Source: Gremmenia infestans
Lineage: Eukaryota; Ascomycota; Leotiomycetes; Helotiales; Hamatocanthoscyphaceae
NCBI GenBank assembly: GCA_032629725.1
Contig: JAFEVB010000012.1
Span: 682,001 to 746,000 of the forward strand
Reading direction: 5' to 3'
Length of the DNA stretch: 64,000 bases
The notes under the pieces are model-generated. The model did not search any database, was not told the DNA's origin, and saw nothing but the letters and a program-made list of their open reading frames with translations. Positions 45,628-59,670 of this stretch are shown one piece after another (position 1 is the stretch's first letter; each line of letters begins with the position of its first letter). Position numbers and translations under genes: made by a program.

Positions 45628-47197
45628 ATGAATGGGATTGGAAAAGAGATAGAGGTCTGCCTGAGACTGTGATAAAATGAAACAAGATCTGTGGACGATG
45701 GTGCAGTTTGAAGACAGTTGGTGGTGCTGTCTTCGAGATGGATGATGGATGGAGGAAGAGGAAGAAGGGTTGTTGATGAAGGAGAGGAGAGGAGATAGAG
45801 ATGTAGGTAGGAAGGCAGGCAGGCAGGCAGGGTAGTGAGTGGTTACGGCAGAGCTCTGGTCGCCTAGAGAGGGTCCTTGCGCTTGAACTGGTCACTGGGG
45901 CGGAGTTTCAAAGGGGGTTAAACCACATGCGGTAATAATCCATGGCTTATCGCAAGATAAGAGACAGCTGTGAAGGTGTGATTCACAACGGATGTGTGAG
46001 TGTGAGTGTTTGTATGTTTTATATCTTTATATAAATACCATGGAAATCACAGAATATGGCAATATCTTGTATATAGGAATAGAATCATAGCATTATATGC
46101 CTATTCAATAATGCTGGAGTGGAAGATCCAAGAGCATAGCATCTCCAGAGCTCTCCTTGAGTCCTTGCCCACCCTTGCCGCAACCGGTCATCAACATCAA
46201 CCCCACACCCACACCCACACCAGCGTCAGCGTCAAACTAAACAAGCTGTGATCCCTTGAGCTCTCCACTCCTTGGTCAGGAACGGCGCTTATCTTGCTCA
46301 CCTGTCCTGTCCTGTCCTGTCCTGTCCTGTCCTGTCCTGTCCTGTCCTGTCCTGTCCTGTCCTGTCCTGGGGGAATGGAACTTCATAGAAACTGGATATC
46401 AATAAGAACAAGTCGTCTTATCGGTCTGTCAATAAATCATAGGTACCTACCTAAGGTATTCACTGCCGGACTGAGACATCGCTGCCGCTCTACTACCCAC
46501 CTGATATAATGATACAATACTGTACTGTACTTACGACTCAGCTAGTTGACTCGATGACTCCTGACTGCTGAGCTGAGCTTTGCCGTGCCGATACACGTGA
46601 GTCCACCAGGATGGAGCCTTGTGCTACTTACTATGCTGTAGGAGGAGGCATGGATGAATCATGGACTTCTCTCCTCGGTCTCCCTTTTTCATAGCAAACA
46701 ATGCAATGCAATAATGAAATGTCCCGAAAACAGTAAACACGAATAGAATGCAAGTCTATTTCATGTCCCCCAATCATGTGAAGTCATTCATCCATCCATC
46801 CATCGCATCCTCCAATGCTGATTGCATCCCCATTCCCCGTCCCCGTCTTTACAGTACGCGAAACCCACTCTTTCTCTGTTCTGTTTGAAACCTCGCGAGG
46901 CAAGTCAACCACCACTTCAGCCTCACCGTACAACACTTCTAAAGTCTACAACCCAACACGAATTCCGTGCCGCCAAACTGACCTACGCACCCCCAATTGC
47001 TACATTCCTTGTAGAATTGAACGTCTTCTGCCCTATCGAATGTTCTAAAGTTACAACAGCCGGCAATCCTCTTCGATGCCAAGTAGTTAGCTTACCCCGG
47101 TGCCTGGACTCTCCACGGGCGTGAGACAACCCAGAACAACAAATGAGGGACGGCAGGAGGCCTTGATTCCATCGGGAGATAGGGGAGGTGCAGAACT
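45628..47197. other. Divergent intergenic region rich in simple repeats
   Basis: Holds the promoters of the protease (minus) and the BEACH gene (plus). Simple repeats are listed separately. CCCACACCCACACC repeats lie at about 46201-46220. No gene is supported. Confidence 0.5.
46301..46369. repeat. Five-base microsatellite (CCTGT)13
   Basis: Thirteen perfect tandem copies of CCTGT (46301-46365) followed by a partial copy. Perfect copies suggest recent expansion. Confidence 0.95.
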
Positions 47198-50100
47198 ATG
47201 TCAGCTCGATCACGGCGGCAGCGCTCGTCGACTGTTGCATCCGGCCCGCCAGAAAGTACCAAAGCAACTGCTGAGCTCCAGCTTCTCCTCGACAACCTCT
47301 CCACAACCCTCCACGCAGTCCCAGAAAATGTGTATCCAGACCTCTCTACGCTGCTCGACCAAACCCAATCTATCCGTCTATACCTGATTGCTTCAGTCCC
47401 ACCCGCGCGAGCCAACGATGACTTTCGACATTTGCGAGGCTTTCAAATACTCTTAGATACCCTCCGTACCTTCTCGGGCTTCTACAATCCCTCGAAGCGA
47501 AATCAGAAGGAGAAGACTCAGTTATTTGAACTGCTAGGCATAATCTTGGGTGTATTGGCACAAGCATTCCGAGAACATTATGGGAATCGGAGATACTTCA
47601 AACGCAGGGTGGAAGGTGGCGGCTGGGCAGCCCTAGAGCAGACAATTGCTAGCATTGGTATTGGCGGAAATGAGTCGGATATCTGGGGCGAAGCCCAATT
47701 GTTTGGCCGACTGCTAGCCTTTGCTTTAGATGACAAGAGATTTGAAACTCTGTGTCAAAAGGCGACTGGACTCCACCCATCCGTCCAGTCGGAGGGAATC
47801 CCTACAAAAGATAAGGATCTCGCTGCATATTTCCCAAGAACAGATCAATCCAAAGACAAAAGCGTAGCATGTACTGCTATATCCAGCGACGAGGAGGCTC
47901 TTGTGCTTGTGGATAATAAGCTTCAGGAGATCTTGCGAGAAAGTTCTCTGCTCTATAACGCTGATATTGTACCAATCATTATTGATTTCTGGAAGACAAT
48001 CCCTCGAGCACCAGGTACATCTGTCAACCCATCTGCGTTGGTTGTCATTTTGACATTAACCAAGATATCATCTGTATCCCATCATAATCTCTTGGCTGTC
48101 CATGGAACTGGGATATTGTCAACTTTACTTCCACTTGCTTTCGATTCCGATTCTCCTCTTGCGACTCCCGAGAGACGCTCCGTGGAAGCGCTTTGTGGTT
48201 CCCTCATATCACTCGGCATTAGCACTTTGAGCGATGCGCAATATCTTGTTTGTAACGAATCGGCGGCGGCCGCTGACTTTCTTCTGAAATCAGTCAAAGG
48301 GTCTCATGGCCCCGCATACATCCAATTTGATCTCTCTCTGAATGGTTACGCATCTATAGAGCTCCCAACGTTAGGTCGATCATTTCCGCCTACGACGGCA
48401 CCTGGCTACACATTCACAGCGTGGATATATGTGGATCATTTTGACCCGAACTCTCACACAACAATCTTCGGTGCTTTTGATTCAACGCAGAGTTGCTTTC
48501 TCCTAGCATATCTAGAAAGGGATACCCAGAACTTCATCCTCCAGACCTCAGTCACCTCATTACGTCCAAGCGTAAGATTCAAGACAAAGGTTTTCCGGGA
48601 GAAGCGCTGGTATCACATCGCACTGGTTCACCGACGCCCAAGAACTATGACTTCGAGTAAGGCTGCATTGTATGTGAACGGCGAGTTCGCGGAGCAAGTC
48701 AAGTGTCAGTATCCTACGCCTCCACCTGTCTCCGACGCCAGCACTGAAAGCTTTACATCATTCACCTCCTCTACTAGTAAAGCAACAAATCCTGTGCAGG
48801 CATTTATGGGCACACCCCAAGATCTATCAACGCGCCTTGGTCGCGGTGTAGTGTTCTCACGCTGGTCATTAGCATCAGCCCACCTGTTTGAAGATGTGTT
48901 GAGTGACGATCTTGTCGCTGTATACTATCGACTCGGACCTCGCTACAATGGTAACTTTCAAGATTGTCTTGGCTCTTTCCAAACCTACGAAGCCTCCGCT
49001 GCACTGGGAATGCGCAATGAGCTTATACACCCGGGAAAAGATGAGACGTCTGACATTATAGGGGCTATTCGAGAGAAGGCTAGTATTCTTGTTCCGGAGA
49101 GCCGCATCCTACTTAGCATTCTTCCTTCCGCTGTTCTTGGGGAGGATAGTCGCCACAAAGGCTATGAATCACAACTTATGCGGGGTTTGAATCGGACAGC
49201 AGCAAACAACTTGTTTCAGCTGACTCACAACAATGGATCTGCGCTAGCTATCAATGCTGCCATTCCCTCCATAAATGAAGCTTTGACCCGAGCTCAAGGG
49301 ACTATGGTGTTGACAGGAGAGCCGGTCGTCGTTGTGCCACAGTCCTTGGACGATGCTCTGTGGCAACTTGGCGGCTTCGCTGGAATAGCCCTCAAACTGG
49401 TTGAAAACGCAAAAACCAAGGACGGAATTGCACGAGCCGTTGAGATCTTATTTGAGAGCATCAAGGGTAGTTGGCGGAATAGCGAGGCTATGGAACATGA
49501 GAACGGATACACCATTCTTGGTGCTCTGATTCGTGGCAAGATTGGGGCTGGAGTTGTCGTCTCGTCCAGGGGCAGTAACAGCACGGATGTTACTGCTATG
49601 AGCACTGATGATCGAGACCAGCTTGGCTTTCGACTTCTTAGTTTGGTGTTGGACTTTGTTGGATATAGTCACAAGAAGCCAGAGGAATCGTACATCATCA
49701 ACCCCCTGGCATATCGCATTCTACTCGTAGATTTTGATATGTGGCGAAAGACAGCTCCTATCACACAGAAACTCTACTACAAGCAGTTCATTACTTTCGG
49801 TGTGAACAGCAAATTCCATCAATTCAACTCTAAAAGACTATTTCGAATGCGTAAGCCACCCTAAAGTTACTTAGATGCGCAACTACTAATATGAAATAGG
49901 TATAGTACGGAGATTCTTAGACGCTCTCAAAGCTGAGACATTCCAACGCGACGTATTTCCATCTTTCATGGAAGCATTCACGAGTTTAGTAAAGTGCAAT
50001 ATGACAGCTGAAGTTCTACGAGCTCTTTCTCTATTCATCACATACGCTTATCATAAACCTACCAACTCCGCAACAAGGACGCCTAATAAAGGGCAGTATG

Positions 50101-53100
50101 GAACGCTACCAAGCAGATCTGGGACTGTTACCAAGAGACCAAGCCTTGCGACTTTCTTGGATGGGAACATTGTATCCACGAATCTTAGCAAGAGAGAACT
50201 TGGTACCAAAATACTTGAAATGTACGCAGGTCTGCTGTGTGAAGATAGTAGTTCGTCAAACCTCAAAAAGTTTGCGAGGACTGTGACCAACAAGGTAAGC
50301 AAAAGTCTGTCATTCTGTCATAGACTTTCAACAACTCTAACTTCCATAGTGGCTTTTGCATCTTCTGTCGGAAGACGACCCAGAAGTTGTGGTCTTGGGA
50401 ACCAAAATCTTGGCCCGACTTATCGTAGTCAATGGCTCGAGCTACGCCACAAAATTTGCAACTAAAACTGGTGGCTTCGCTATCATGCGCTCGAGGTTGA
50501 AGAGGTGGTGGGATATTTCCACCCTTTGGCCAATTTGTTTCAGTATCTTGTTCGCTCGCGATGTAGCCGATATTGATTTTGAACGACCATTTGAGTTGTT
50601 TAGCCTCCTTGAGTCATTCAGCAACTGCAAAATTGTCTATCCTGCTGTACTACCTGTTATCACAGCCATGTTACAGCATGGCTTGAAAGAGGTTCTTCGT
50701 CATCAAGATGATCCTGATTCACCTTTGAACGAGCGAAGTACTGGACCAGACCATGGTACTCTGAGTGTACCGAAAACCCATTCTCGCCGTCGCTCCATGT
50801 CCTTGACGAAGGAATTGGAATCTCGCCGTAAGAAATTGCCACGTGCCTCGTTGGAACACATACTGATTTTTAAACACATACTGATTTTTCTCTAGAAACA
50901 CACCAACACAAAAAAGAGCGAATTGGCGGCCAAGCCTCTGTTCTCCACACTGTCATTCGATTCTTCGCGGACCTGCATTCGAATTCTTCTGACTTTAGGG
51001 ACTTTGCGGTATCATCGGATTACATCCGGCTCTTGCTCGCAGTCCTCTTCCCAGTGATCGTCAGCGCCGACGCTGTCAATCCCGAGACGGAACTAAACTC
51101 TCGAGACTCAGCATTGACATTTGAAGGCGACGATGTCATCATCAGACCTATCTCCCGCGCTACAACTACACCTGCACCAATTGTCCGAACATCCAGCGTC
51201 GAGACTCTGCTCCCACCCAGCCCGACTGCGCCTAGGGCTAAACCTCTGCGCCGAGGCTCGTCATTTATCTTATTAACCTCCAAACCATCAGAATTCAGTC
51301 CTTCATCGGCTAGATTAAACCTAGTCATGTCGCCCAAGAAGAAAGTCGCTGCTCAAAAGATCAGCAACTCCCTTGTCGAAGGCTTACTTGAGCTAGTCAT
51401 CAATGTCTTTATTGACCAGGTCACATTCCGGAAAGAATTTCCTGGCTTTGGATTATTCTTAAAAGTACCACCAGGGTTTCAAGAACATCAAGCGTACTTC
51501 GAATCATATTTGTTGCGAAACACGATTTCGCAACTCGGAAATACGATTCAGCTCGATCAGAAATTATTGTGGGAGCCGAAGCTGATTCAGAATATGGCGA
51601 GGTTTGTTACTCACATGGGCGAGGCTATCTTTGAAGGGTGGTTCTTAAGTGGGGCAGAACCTTTGCTCGACTTTGCAGGGACGTTGTTGGAATACCTTCA
51701 ACGACCTGAAATCTCCAAGATAAAAAGTGTCAGACTTTGCAGCCAAGCCATCCTCTCCATTAAGAGTGTATTTCTGAGGGTCGTCTTACTGCGACTATCA
51801 GAGCTAGATAGTGCTCAAGAGTCAGAAGATGAGGCTGTAGCATTCATAGACAAGCTTTTATACTGGCAGACTGTTGTTCTGTCATCAGATGGTGGCGAGG
51901 ATGACTTCCTCAAGCTTATCTGTTATCAGCTATACCTGAAGCTGGTTGACTCAAGGGAACGTATTCGTCTAGCGGCTACAAATCTTTGGCGTATCTTGCT
52001 CGTTCAGAAGCCCGAAGAAACATCGACGATATTTCAATACTCGACATCCACAAATCACAGGCATTTAACATTTGGTTTTAAGAAACTCATGGAGTTAGAT
52101 AATGAAACATTCGTTCAGTGGGTCGATGAACAACGGGCAGAACTGGATGCGTTATTCTTCGGGGCTATGTCAAAAGCGTGGGAGGATTTCGTCAGTGCAG
52201 AAAATCAAAAGACCGAAGAGACGGCCAAAGGTCGAGTTGCCAAGCGTCGAGAGAGACTCAGGCAATGGCACACTGAGGACTTCACTGATGAGAAGATCCT
52301 TTTCCAACACGATCTCGCGACATCCTCGTGGATGAAGAACATCTACGCCGCAGAGCATCTCAAGCACCAGCGAGCGCAACAAGATCAGCAAGACAACTTC
52401 AGTTTCCTTGCTTCCACGTTTTCAAAAATGAATCGCGAGCTTCATCGACCTTGTGCAGTCTTCGACAATGAATCACCGACGAAATGGAAGCTCGATCGTA
52501 CGGAGGGTCGTAATCGCATGCGGCTTCGCATGTTACCAGATCGGGCCGCTGACTTGCAAGATTATCAACCAAAACGCAAGACTACAGATGCCTCTTCAAA
52601 TGGGACACTGAAGCTGAACACGAAGCTTGCCTCGCCAGCAGTTCCAATCATTGGAACAACTCCAGTATCAGCTTTGCCACCGCAGAATGACTTGGATGGT
52701 CCAAATGATGATCCAAGTGACTCATTGGTGAATGATCAGCAGGCCGGAGCGAATGAAGCCAATGAAATTGTTGTTCCGGAGGAAGAGTTCGAACTTGTGG
52801 ATGATCCTAATGAACCTGAAGGCGACGATGCCTATGAAGACAAGAACCGTAAAGTTATGCGGAGTCTTCAGCGAGGCGACCAGGTGCAACAAGTCTTCAA
52901 TATCTCCAGAATCATTGGTCTTGAGGCCTGTGAAGGATTACTTATTCTAGGCAAAGACTCTCTATATCTCATCGACAACGTCTTCCAGAGGTCTGATGGA
53001 GAAATTGTAAATGTCTCACAGGCTCCAGCAGAGGAACGAGATCCGTATTTGCAGATCATCGCTGGTCAGCCTGGTCAAAAAGCGAAAACAACTCAGGCCG

Positions 53101-55326
53101 CTAGAGGCGAACAGGAATCAAGAAGCTGGAAATGGAGCAACGTGATCAGTATCTCGAAGCGACGTTTCCTCTTCCGAGATGTCGCTATTGAGGTCTTCTT
53201 CACTGATGGCCGGAGTTATCTCTTGACCGCTATCTCGCCAATCATCAGAGATGATCTATATTCAAAGCTTACATATAAAGCGCCTCACTCTACTGGAAGT
53301 TCCAGTCTACCGAACCCTGAAGATGGCTGGCGGCTCGAGGCTCTCAAAGTCTCTGAAGAGGCGCCTGCTTCGTTTGGTTCCAAATTCGGTTCTATCTTCA
53401 ATTCCTCCGCGTGGAATCCAGCTATGCGTAGATGGGCAAAGGGAGAAATTTCGAACTTCCATTATCTGATGTTGGTGAATACTATGGCTGGTAGGACATT
53501 CAACGATCTTACTCAATATCCAGTATTTCCTTGGGTTCTCGCCGATTATACCAGTGAGGAACTGGATCTCGAAAATCCAGCTTCCTTTAGGGATTTGTCG
53601 AAACCAATGGGTGCTCAACATAACTCTCGGGCTGCGGATTTCACTGAGCGATATAAGACTTTTGCGGACATGGGCGACCAGAATACACCAGCTTTCCACT
53701 ACGGGACTCATTACTCATCGGCTATGATTGTTACCTCGTACTTGATCAGACTTGAGCCTTTCGTCAAGTCGTTCTTGTTACTTCAAGGTGGCAATTTCGA
53801 CCATGCAGACCGAATGTTTTATTCGGTCCAAAAGGCTTGGCAGTCTGCTTCGAAGGATAATATGACAGATGTGCGGGAGCTGATTCCTGAATTCTTCTAT
53901 CTGCCGGAGTTTCTGACGAATACTAATAATTATAACTTTGGCACAAGACAGAGTGATGGTGGCAGTGTGGATACGGTTCAGCTTCCTCCTTGGGCGAAGG
54001 GAGATCCTAAGATATTCGTCGCTAAGAATCGGGAAGCCCTCGAGAGCCCTTATGTTAGCAAGCATCTCCACCAATGGATTGACCTAATCTTTGGCTGCAA
54101 GCAACGCGGTGAAGCAGCCATCGAGAGCGTAAACGTCTTCCATCATCTCTCATACCACGGCGCCACAAACCTCGACTCCATCCCCGACGAGGAAGACCGT
54201 AAGCGCACGATTAGCATCATCCACAACTTCGGCCAAACCCCTTACCAAATATTCTCACGCCCGCACCAAGCCCACGAAGAACCCCGCTCCCGCATCAAGC
54301 GTCTCGACAACGCAGCCCTTTCCCTAACTCGCCTCCCTTTTGCGCTCCTCGAATCCCACGAGCGCGTCGCCTCCCTTATTTACGCCCCTAAACTCGACCG
54401 CCTCCTCTGCGCCACCGCCTTCCGCCTCAATCTTCCCCCAACCTATGACAAATACCTCGAATGGGGCTTTGCAGACAACAGCGTGCGTTTCTTCTTCACC
54501 GAGTCCCGCAAGCCCGCCGGTCTATTCGAGAATCTCCATCAAGGTCAATTATCAGGCGGTATCTTCGCCTCTTCTCAGCTTCTGATTACGGCGGGCGAAG
54601 ATTGCGTTCTGTCTGCCCATACTATCGTCACCTCCCCTTCCAAACCAGTAGAGCTACAACCTCGGTCCTCGCTCTTCGGCCACAAAACCCCAGTCATCAC
54701 CCTCGCGGTCTCGAAATCCTTCTCTACCCTGCTCTCTGCATCCGCCGACGGCATCGTGCTATTGTGGGATCTCAACCGTCTGGAATTCGTGCGGAAGCTT
54801 ACAAATGGCCGCCCGGTCGAAAGCGCAGCCATAAACGACGTTACGGGCGATATCCTCCTCTGTCGCGGACAGAAAGTCGCGCTGTTCACGCTTAACGGCG
54901 AGCTCATCCTCGAGCAGAATGTATGTCAAGACCAGGACGACTATGTGGCTTCTTGTGCTTGGTATGAAGGCACTGGTAATGAGTGGCTGGAAAGCACGCT
55001 GCTGTTTACGGGCCAGCGGAGAGGGGTCGTGAATTGTTGGAAGAAGGTCGTGGGTAAGGGAAAAGGGGGGTGGGGCCTGGAGCTGGTGAAGCGTATGGTG
55101 CATTTTGATGAGGATGGCACGGCGGTTAGTGGAGGGAATGGAGGGAGTAATGGGGAGGCGGCTGTTAGTTGTGTGAGGGCTATGGCACAGTGTGTTTATA
55201 CGGGGGATGAAGATGGGAGAGTGGTGAGTTTGCCTTTTTCCTTTCCCTTCCATTTGAGTTTCGGACTTTGGCTAATTGACTGAATTACAGTATGAATGGG
55301 ATATCATCGCACGCGAACAGCGATAG
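47198..55326 (+). CDS. BEACH-domain protein (beige/neurobeachin type, Bph1-like)
   Basis: Five exons, 47198-49850, 49900-50294, 50350-50842, 50896-55223 and 55291-55326, give 2634 residues with all phases matching. An armadillo-like N-terminal part leads to a concanavalin-like domain (about 370-585; YTFTAWIYVDHF). Further alpha-helical sequence follows, then a PH-like domain (about 1830-1985). The BEACH domain (about 2010-2305) carries WAKGEISNFHYLMLVNTMAGRT, YPVFPWVLADY and FHYGTHYSSA. C-terminal WD repeats run from about 2330 (LFGHKTPVITLAVSKSFSTL) to a last exon of 11 codons. BEACH proteins are cytosolic scaffolds in vesicle and lysosome/vacuole traffic, and the fungal one is counterpart to yeast Bph1. 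Length fits the family. Confidence 0.95.
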
Positions 55327-56319
55327 AGAGTAGCTGGGTGATTACTGTAAATGTGGTGTTTATAGATGGCGGTGATCGTGTGTGTGGTGTGGCAAGACAT
55401 AAAACTGGAGATGAGATATTTGACTTTGACGATGGTAGCATGCATTCGCAGTGGCGTTTTTGGATTTTAAATGATTGATTGTATTTAAGGCGGGCGTATA
55501 AGATGAGATGAGATGGGGAGGAAGGTGGAATTGTGAAAGAAAGAGTTGAATCAAGTCGTTCCTTTGTTTTTGGATTGTTGCTGGTTGGGGTAAAAGTGGG
55601 GTGAAGTGAAGAATTCCCTGAGACACCTAACTAATGCTTGCGTATGGTGCTAAGAGCGAAACTTGGGATATAAAAAGCTGAGACTTGAGATTACCCATTT
55701 CTGTATTCCACTCAACGCCTTGATCATTGTCAAAACGGATGCCGAATGCGGTCTAGCGTTGGCTGAACCCCTTTCCGATCACAGCTTACTTGTTCAGTCA
55801 GCGGATTTTGAACTACCTTGAACACCAAAAACCGAGCCGGGAGACACTTTTATACCATATCTTTCGCAAACCCTCCATATTGTTAGTACTTACGCCACAT
55901 CATGGCATTCCATGGGAAACCCTCGGAGGCGTGCGAAAGATGCCCGGCATGGAGATTGAAGGTAAATCTGGAACTAGCTCTTACTCGGAGTTGAGCAACT
56001 TGAGAGCCAATGTTGTTCGCAGTGCCATGTCCATACTAGCACTTATGGTCAATTTACTTTAAAAGAAAATTTAACTTTCAAATAATATAAAGATCATTAG
56101 ATTATCGCTACCAGCTTCTTGTCAAACCAAAATATAAGAACGGCGGTCTCATGTCGCATTCTCGTTTCAGATCCCCCCTGAGGGTTTCAACATGGCGCTG
56201 AGCACAACGCGACCTCATCTAAAATGCTAACAATACAAATTACCTTACAGTGAAGATAAATTCGGGTCATTCATTATCTTTTCTTTACTCGCGGTTGCAA
56301 TTGAAGATACGCAGACACT
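55327..56319. other. Intergenic stretch, nothing seen
   Basis: 3' flank of the BEACH gene and promoter side of the small secreted protein. No coding support. Confidence 0.5.
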
Positions 56320-56965
56320 ATGAGAATCACAGCAATACTCTGCGGCGTAGCTATGGCGGGGTTGGTGGGGGCGGGAGAGCTGGCTATGGACATGGACATG
56401 CAAATTGACTTCCCCCTCTACCCCCGCGCAACAGCAACAGCAACAACAGCAGTAGCACTTCCTCCAGTAAATATCTCCCCTTCCATCTCCCATCCCTCAT
56501 CTCATCTCATCCCATCTCACCTCACGCCATCACTAACCAACCAACCTCTGCATGCAGACATTCACGCAAAGCCTCGGCGGCGCCACCGCATCCCCCGTCA
56601 CCTCATCCAGCGACGCCAAAAAGCCCTTCGCCGTCGCCGGCGAGACATTCGCCGATCTGAAATCCGCAGTCTCCAAGTCCTGCAGCCTGCAACACACAAA
56701 CTGCTCTAGTGCAGCTAATAGTCCCGGGGGCGGTGGAGGCGGCGGCGGGAAGAGCGCCGCGCTCGGGGTTACGGTTAATGAATGTGATCAGCAGCAGACG
56801 GATTGTATTGCTGCGGGAACTGAGACAAGCACGAGTGGGAGTGGAAGTGGGAGTGGGGGTTCTAGTGCGGGCAGTAGCTCGGATGGTACGGCGACGGTGA
56901 CGGCGACTGGGGCGCAGGTATTGAGGAGTGTGGATTCGAATTTCTTTTATCTCTGTGATTCGTAG
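56320..56965 (+). CDS. Small secreted Ser/Gly-rich protein
   Basis: Two exons, 56320-56466 and 56558-56965, join in phase 0 across a 91-base intron (GTAAAT donor, ACTAAC branch, CAG acceptor) to give 184 residues. Signal peptide at about 1-19. The mature protein has a Thr/Ala-rich linker, then FADLKSAVSKSCSLQHTNC, a run of eight glycines, and VNECDQQQTDC. The two Cys pairs frame a compact motif that I associate with unnamed fungal extracellular proteins. A Ser/Gly stretch near residues 145-170 and the end NFFYLCDS follow. The short C-terminus does not look like a clear GPI signal. Function unknown; a cell-wall or surface role is only a guess. Confidence 0.75.
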
Positions 56966-57798
56966 GTCAATTGGGGGGGATTAGGTTGGCGTTCTGGGAA
57001 GAAGCTCGGGGAGCTGGCGATGTATGTTTTATTTTGCTCGTCTATCTGAGGTATCTATCGATTACATATCTTGATATATGGGTTAGACTATTATAGTCAT
57101 TCATATAGAGCTCGTAAAAGCGTCGAACTTTTTATTGACGAATCGGACTAGAAGTTATCCCTCAATCGCCATAACTTCACTTTCATTTTGCTCTTCAATT
57201 TCGGACTTGCTATAGCTTAATTCTAAGATTTTTGGTTTGAGAGTATAGTAATACACGTCTACTTTTCCTAATTACGTGGCGGGGAAATTGCTGCTAAGTC
57301 TTTCAGATTTTACTCCTATATGACGGCACAGCTTATATTGCCAGTGGGGTAAAGAGTGAGGTCACGTAACTAGTAAAGCATTGCAACCGCCAGACTGGCT
57401 TTATATATAGGATTGCTTTTCATGTGGTGGGAATAGCTTCAATTTGATTAAAAGGTAGTGCGGTGCGGGGTTAAATTGCGGGGTTGACACTTCTATATAC
57501 GAGTAAAATCACTAGCGATAGAATGCCGTTTGTAAATTTGCAATCACTTATAGGTTGTTAATAGACCTGGTTCAAGATGGAGACAGAGTGATAAAAATAA
57601 TGGGTGCATATTCACGGCAGTAACTCTCAGCTCATGCTCTGGTTTGAATGAAGGACGCGGATCTTAAGTACAAAGAACCTGGAGGTGTTGAAGAACAGCC
57701 TGTTCATGATGCCTCTTCTCAATATTCTGAATCGGCATTTAGGAAGAACAACAATGGCTCCTGTAACTATTTCTTCCCTAGAAGGAAGATCAGGTTAT
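56966..57798. other. AT-rich intergenic stretch
   Basis: No coding frame with support. It lies between the converging ends of the secreted protein and the galactosidase. Confidence 0.5.
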
Positions 57799-59670
57799 TC
57801 AAGAGTATATTCCCATGCCCACAAAATCAGCCCCGTAACTCTGATACCCAGCAGCACCTCCCTGGTTCCCAACAACAACAGTGTTTGCTCCCTCTTGCCA
57901 CCCACCAATCAATACCTTAAAGATACCCGTATCTTGCCACCCCAGCCCAGGACTAAAAAGCTCACTGCTCTTCCCGCTCAGCGGAACCTCAATCCGAGTC
58001 ACAACGTTATTCACCGCGATCGTCATGTTCCTGGTATTGGTTCCGTATAACCAGGATGTCGAGATGGCGATATCATTGTTGCAGAAATACACGTCGACGA
58101 GCTTTGAGCCGGCTGACGCTGCGGTGATGGATAGGGATGCGGTGCCAGTGGGTGAGAGGTAGCTAATCTTAGAACCAACAGGAGTGCAGAGGCCTGTGCT
58201 GCAAGTTGTGCGGACTGCGTCACCTGCGGGCGTGAAAGATGCGCTGGAATAGAAATTAGGTGCTGAGACTGCAGCCGCGGCGGTAAAGCTAGATAGCTCC
58301 AGAAGGATCGTCCCGTGGGCTTCGACGTGGCCAGTGTATGCAGTTGCGACATTACTGGCTGTGACACCGTTCCATATATCCTTCAGAGATCCCACCGACT
58401 GTACACCCACATCCGTGAGGTTCAATGTCAGGCTTCTTGCCGTATCTTGCAGATTAGCTACAGCGACAACCATCCGATTTCCACTCAGGTCTCCGGCCCA
58501 TACCTCGTATCCTTCTTCGGTCCATCTCCTGCGGAAGCTTGCCGCAACACCTAGTGAGTCCTGGTTATAGCCAATGACATCCTTGTTCAACAAGATATTC
58601 AGAGATTTTGTACTGATACTTGTCGTGGTATCCTTCAGCGCAGCGCCAATGACCAAAGGGCTCTTCAGAATCGCCCAGAACGAAAAATGAGTCTGTTCCT
58701 CGGGTATTGTCAAGACGTTATTCCCAACTTCCAGCATGTCGAGATCCAGCCAATGCCCAGGGCCTGCAAAGGAAGTTTGCGGCACCACTTGGTTGAGAAT
58801 CCGAGGGATAGTTCGGTATGCTGGAATAATGTCATTGGTCACGCGCCACGAATTTCCCAATGCTGGTGCCCAGGCGGAAGGGAAGTCAACTCCCCATTCA
58901 CAGATCTGGAAGACAATCGGCCGCTTCGTGGATAGAAGAGCAGAGCTCATATTCTGGTATCGCCCTGAAGGAGAGACGGTTGGAGAGTAATCTGTGTTTG
59001 GGTAGTCTGCCGCAGCTTCGGAGTAACAGTTGTCGTCTGGTACAGTCAGCTCGAATGACACACTTAGGAAGAGGATGCGTACATTTAAGAAGATCAGCTC
59101 CCCAAGAAGCAAAAGTAGTCGCATCCAGCTGTTCGTGGACTGCCATGGATTAGCTTGACTCCTGTCTGATTTCGTGGCGCATGGCATACACAAACTCCCT
59201 ACTTGCGCAGGCGTTCCTGTCATGCACATTTGTATTCCAGCATCAGAGTATACCCCGAATCCAAGTCCCAGGTTGTGTAAGAAGGTACCCAATGCTGGGA
59301 AGCCACTAGGGAATATGGTAGAGTTCCATGTCATCGTCCCATTGGCCAATCTATCTGGCAAAGTCCATCCACAATCCACTGTCACAAAATGGTACCCCTG
59401 CGCTTGCAACCCAAGGTCCACCAATGCTTGTGCATTTGAGTGCACGATACTCTCGCTCGGTGAGCAGGAGTAATGATTATATGTGTTCCATCTACGCGCG
59501 GTTAGCGGGCATCATTTGTGAGGACTGTTTTAGATGGTTTACCCCATTGGTGGTGTCAAAGCCAAACCATTGTCAAGGCGGGGACGAAGAGGATTAGCAG
59601 AAGCATTGGCAGAGAAAGACAGAAGAGATACCAGCAGAATAGTCTGCTTGGGAGTTAAGAGAGACAACAT
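57799..59670 (-). CDS. Secreted GH27 alpha-galactosidase
   Basis: Four minus-strand exons, 59670-59543, 59491-59190, 59139-59083 and 59036-57799, give 574 residues. Splicing restores family motifs at each join: PPMGWNTYNHYSC, VGSLFHEQLDATTF and LLKYDNCYS. Signal peptide at about 1-24. The TIM barrel has Asp164 (YDNC) as the expected nucleophile and Asp231 (SWRVTND) as the expected acid/base. A beta-sandwich follows, then a C-terminal module of about 140 residues (from about 430) that resembles a CBM35-like carbohydrate-binding domain. The retaining enzyme releases alpha-linked galactose from galactomannan and raffinose-type sugars outside the cell. Unspliced, exon 3 would give a false hydrophobic insert. 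Confidence 0.93.
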
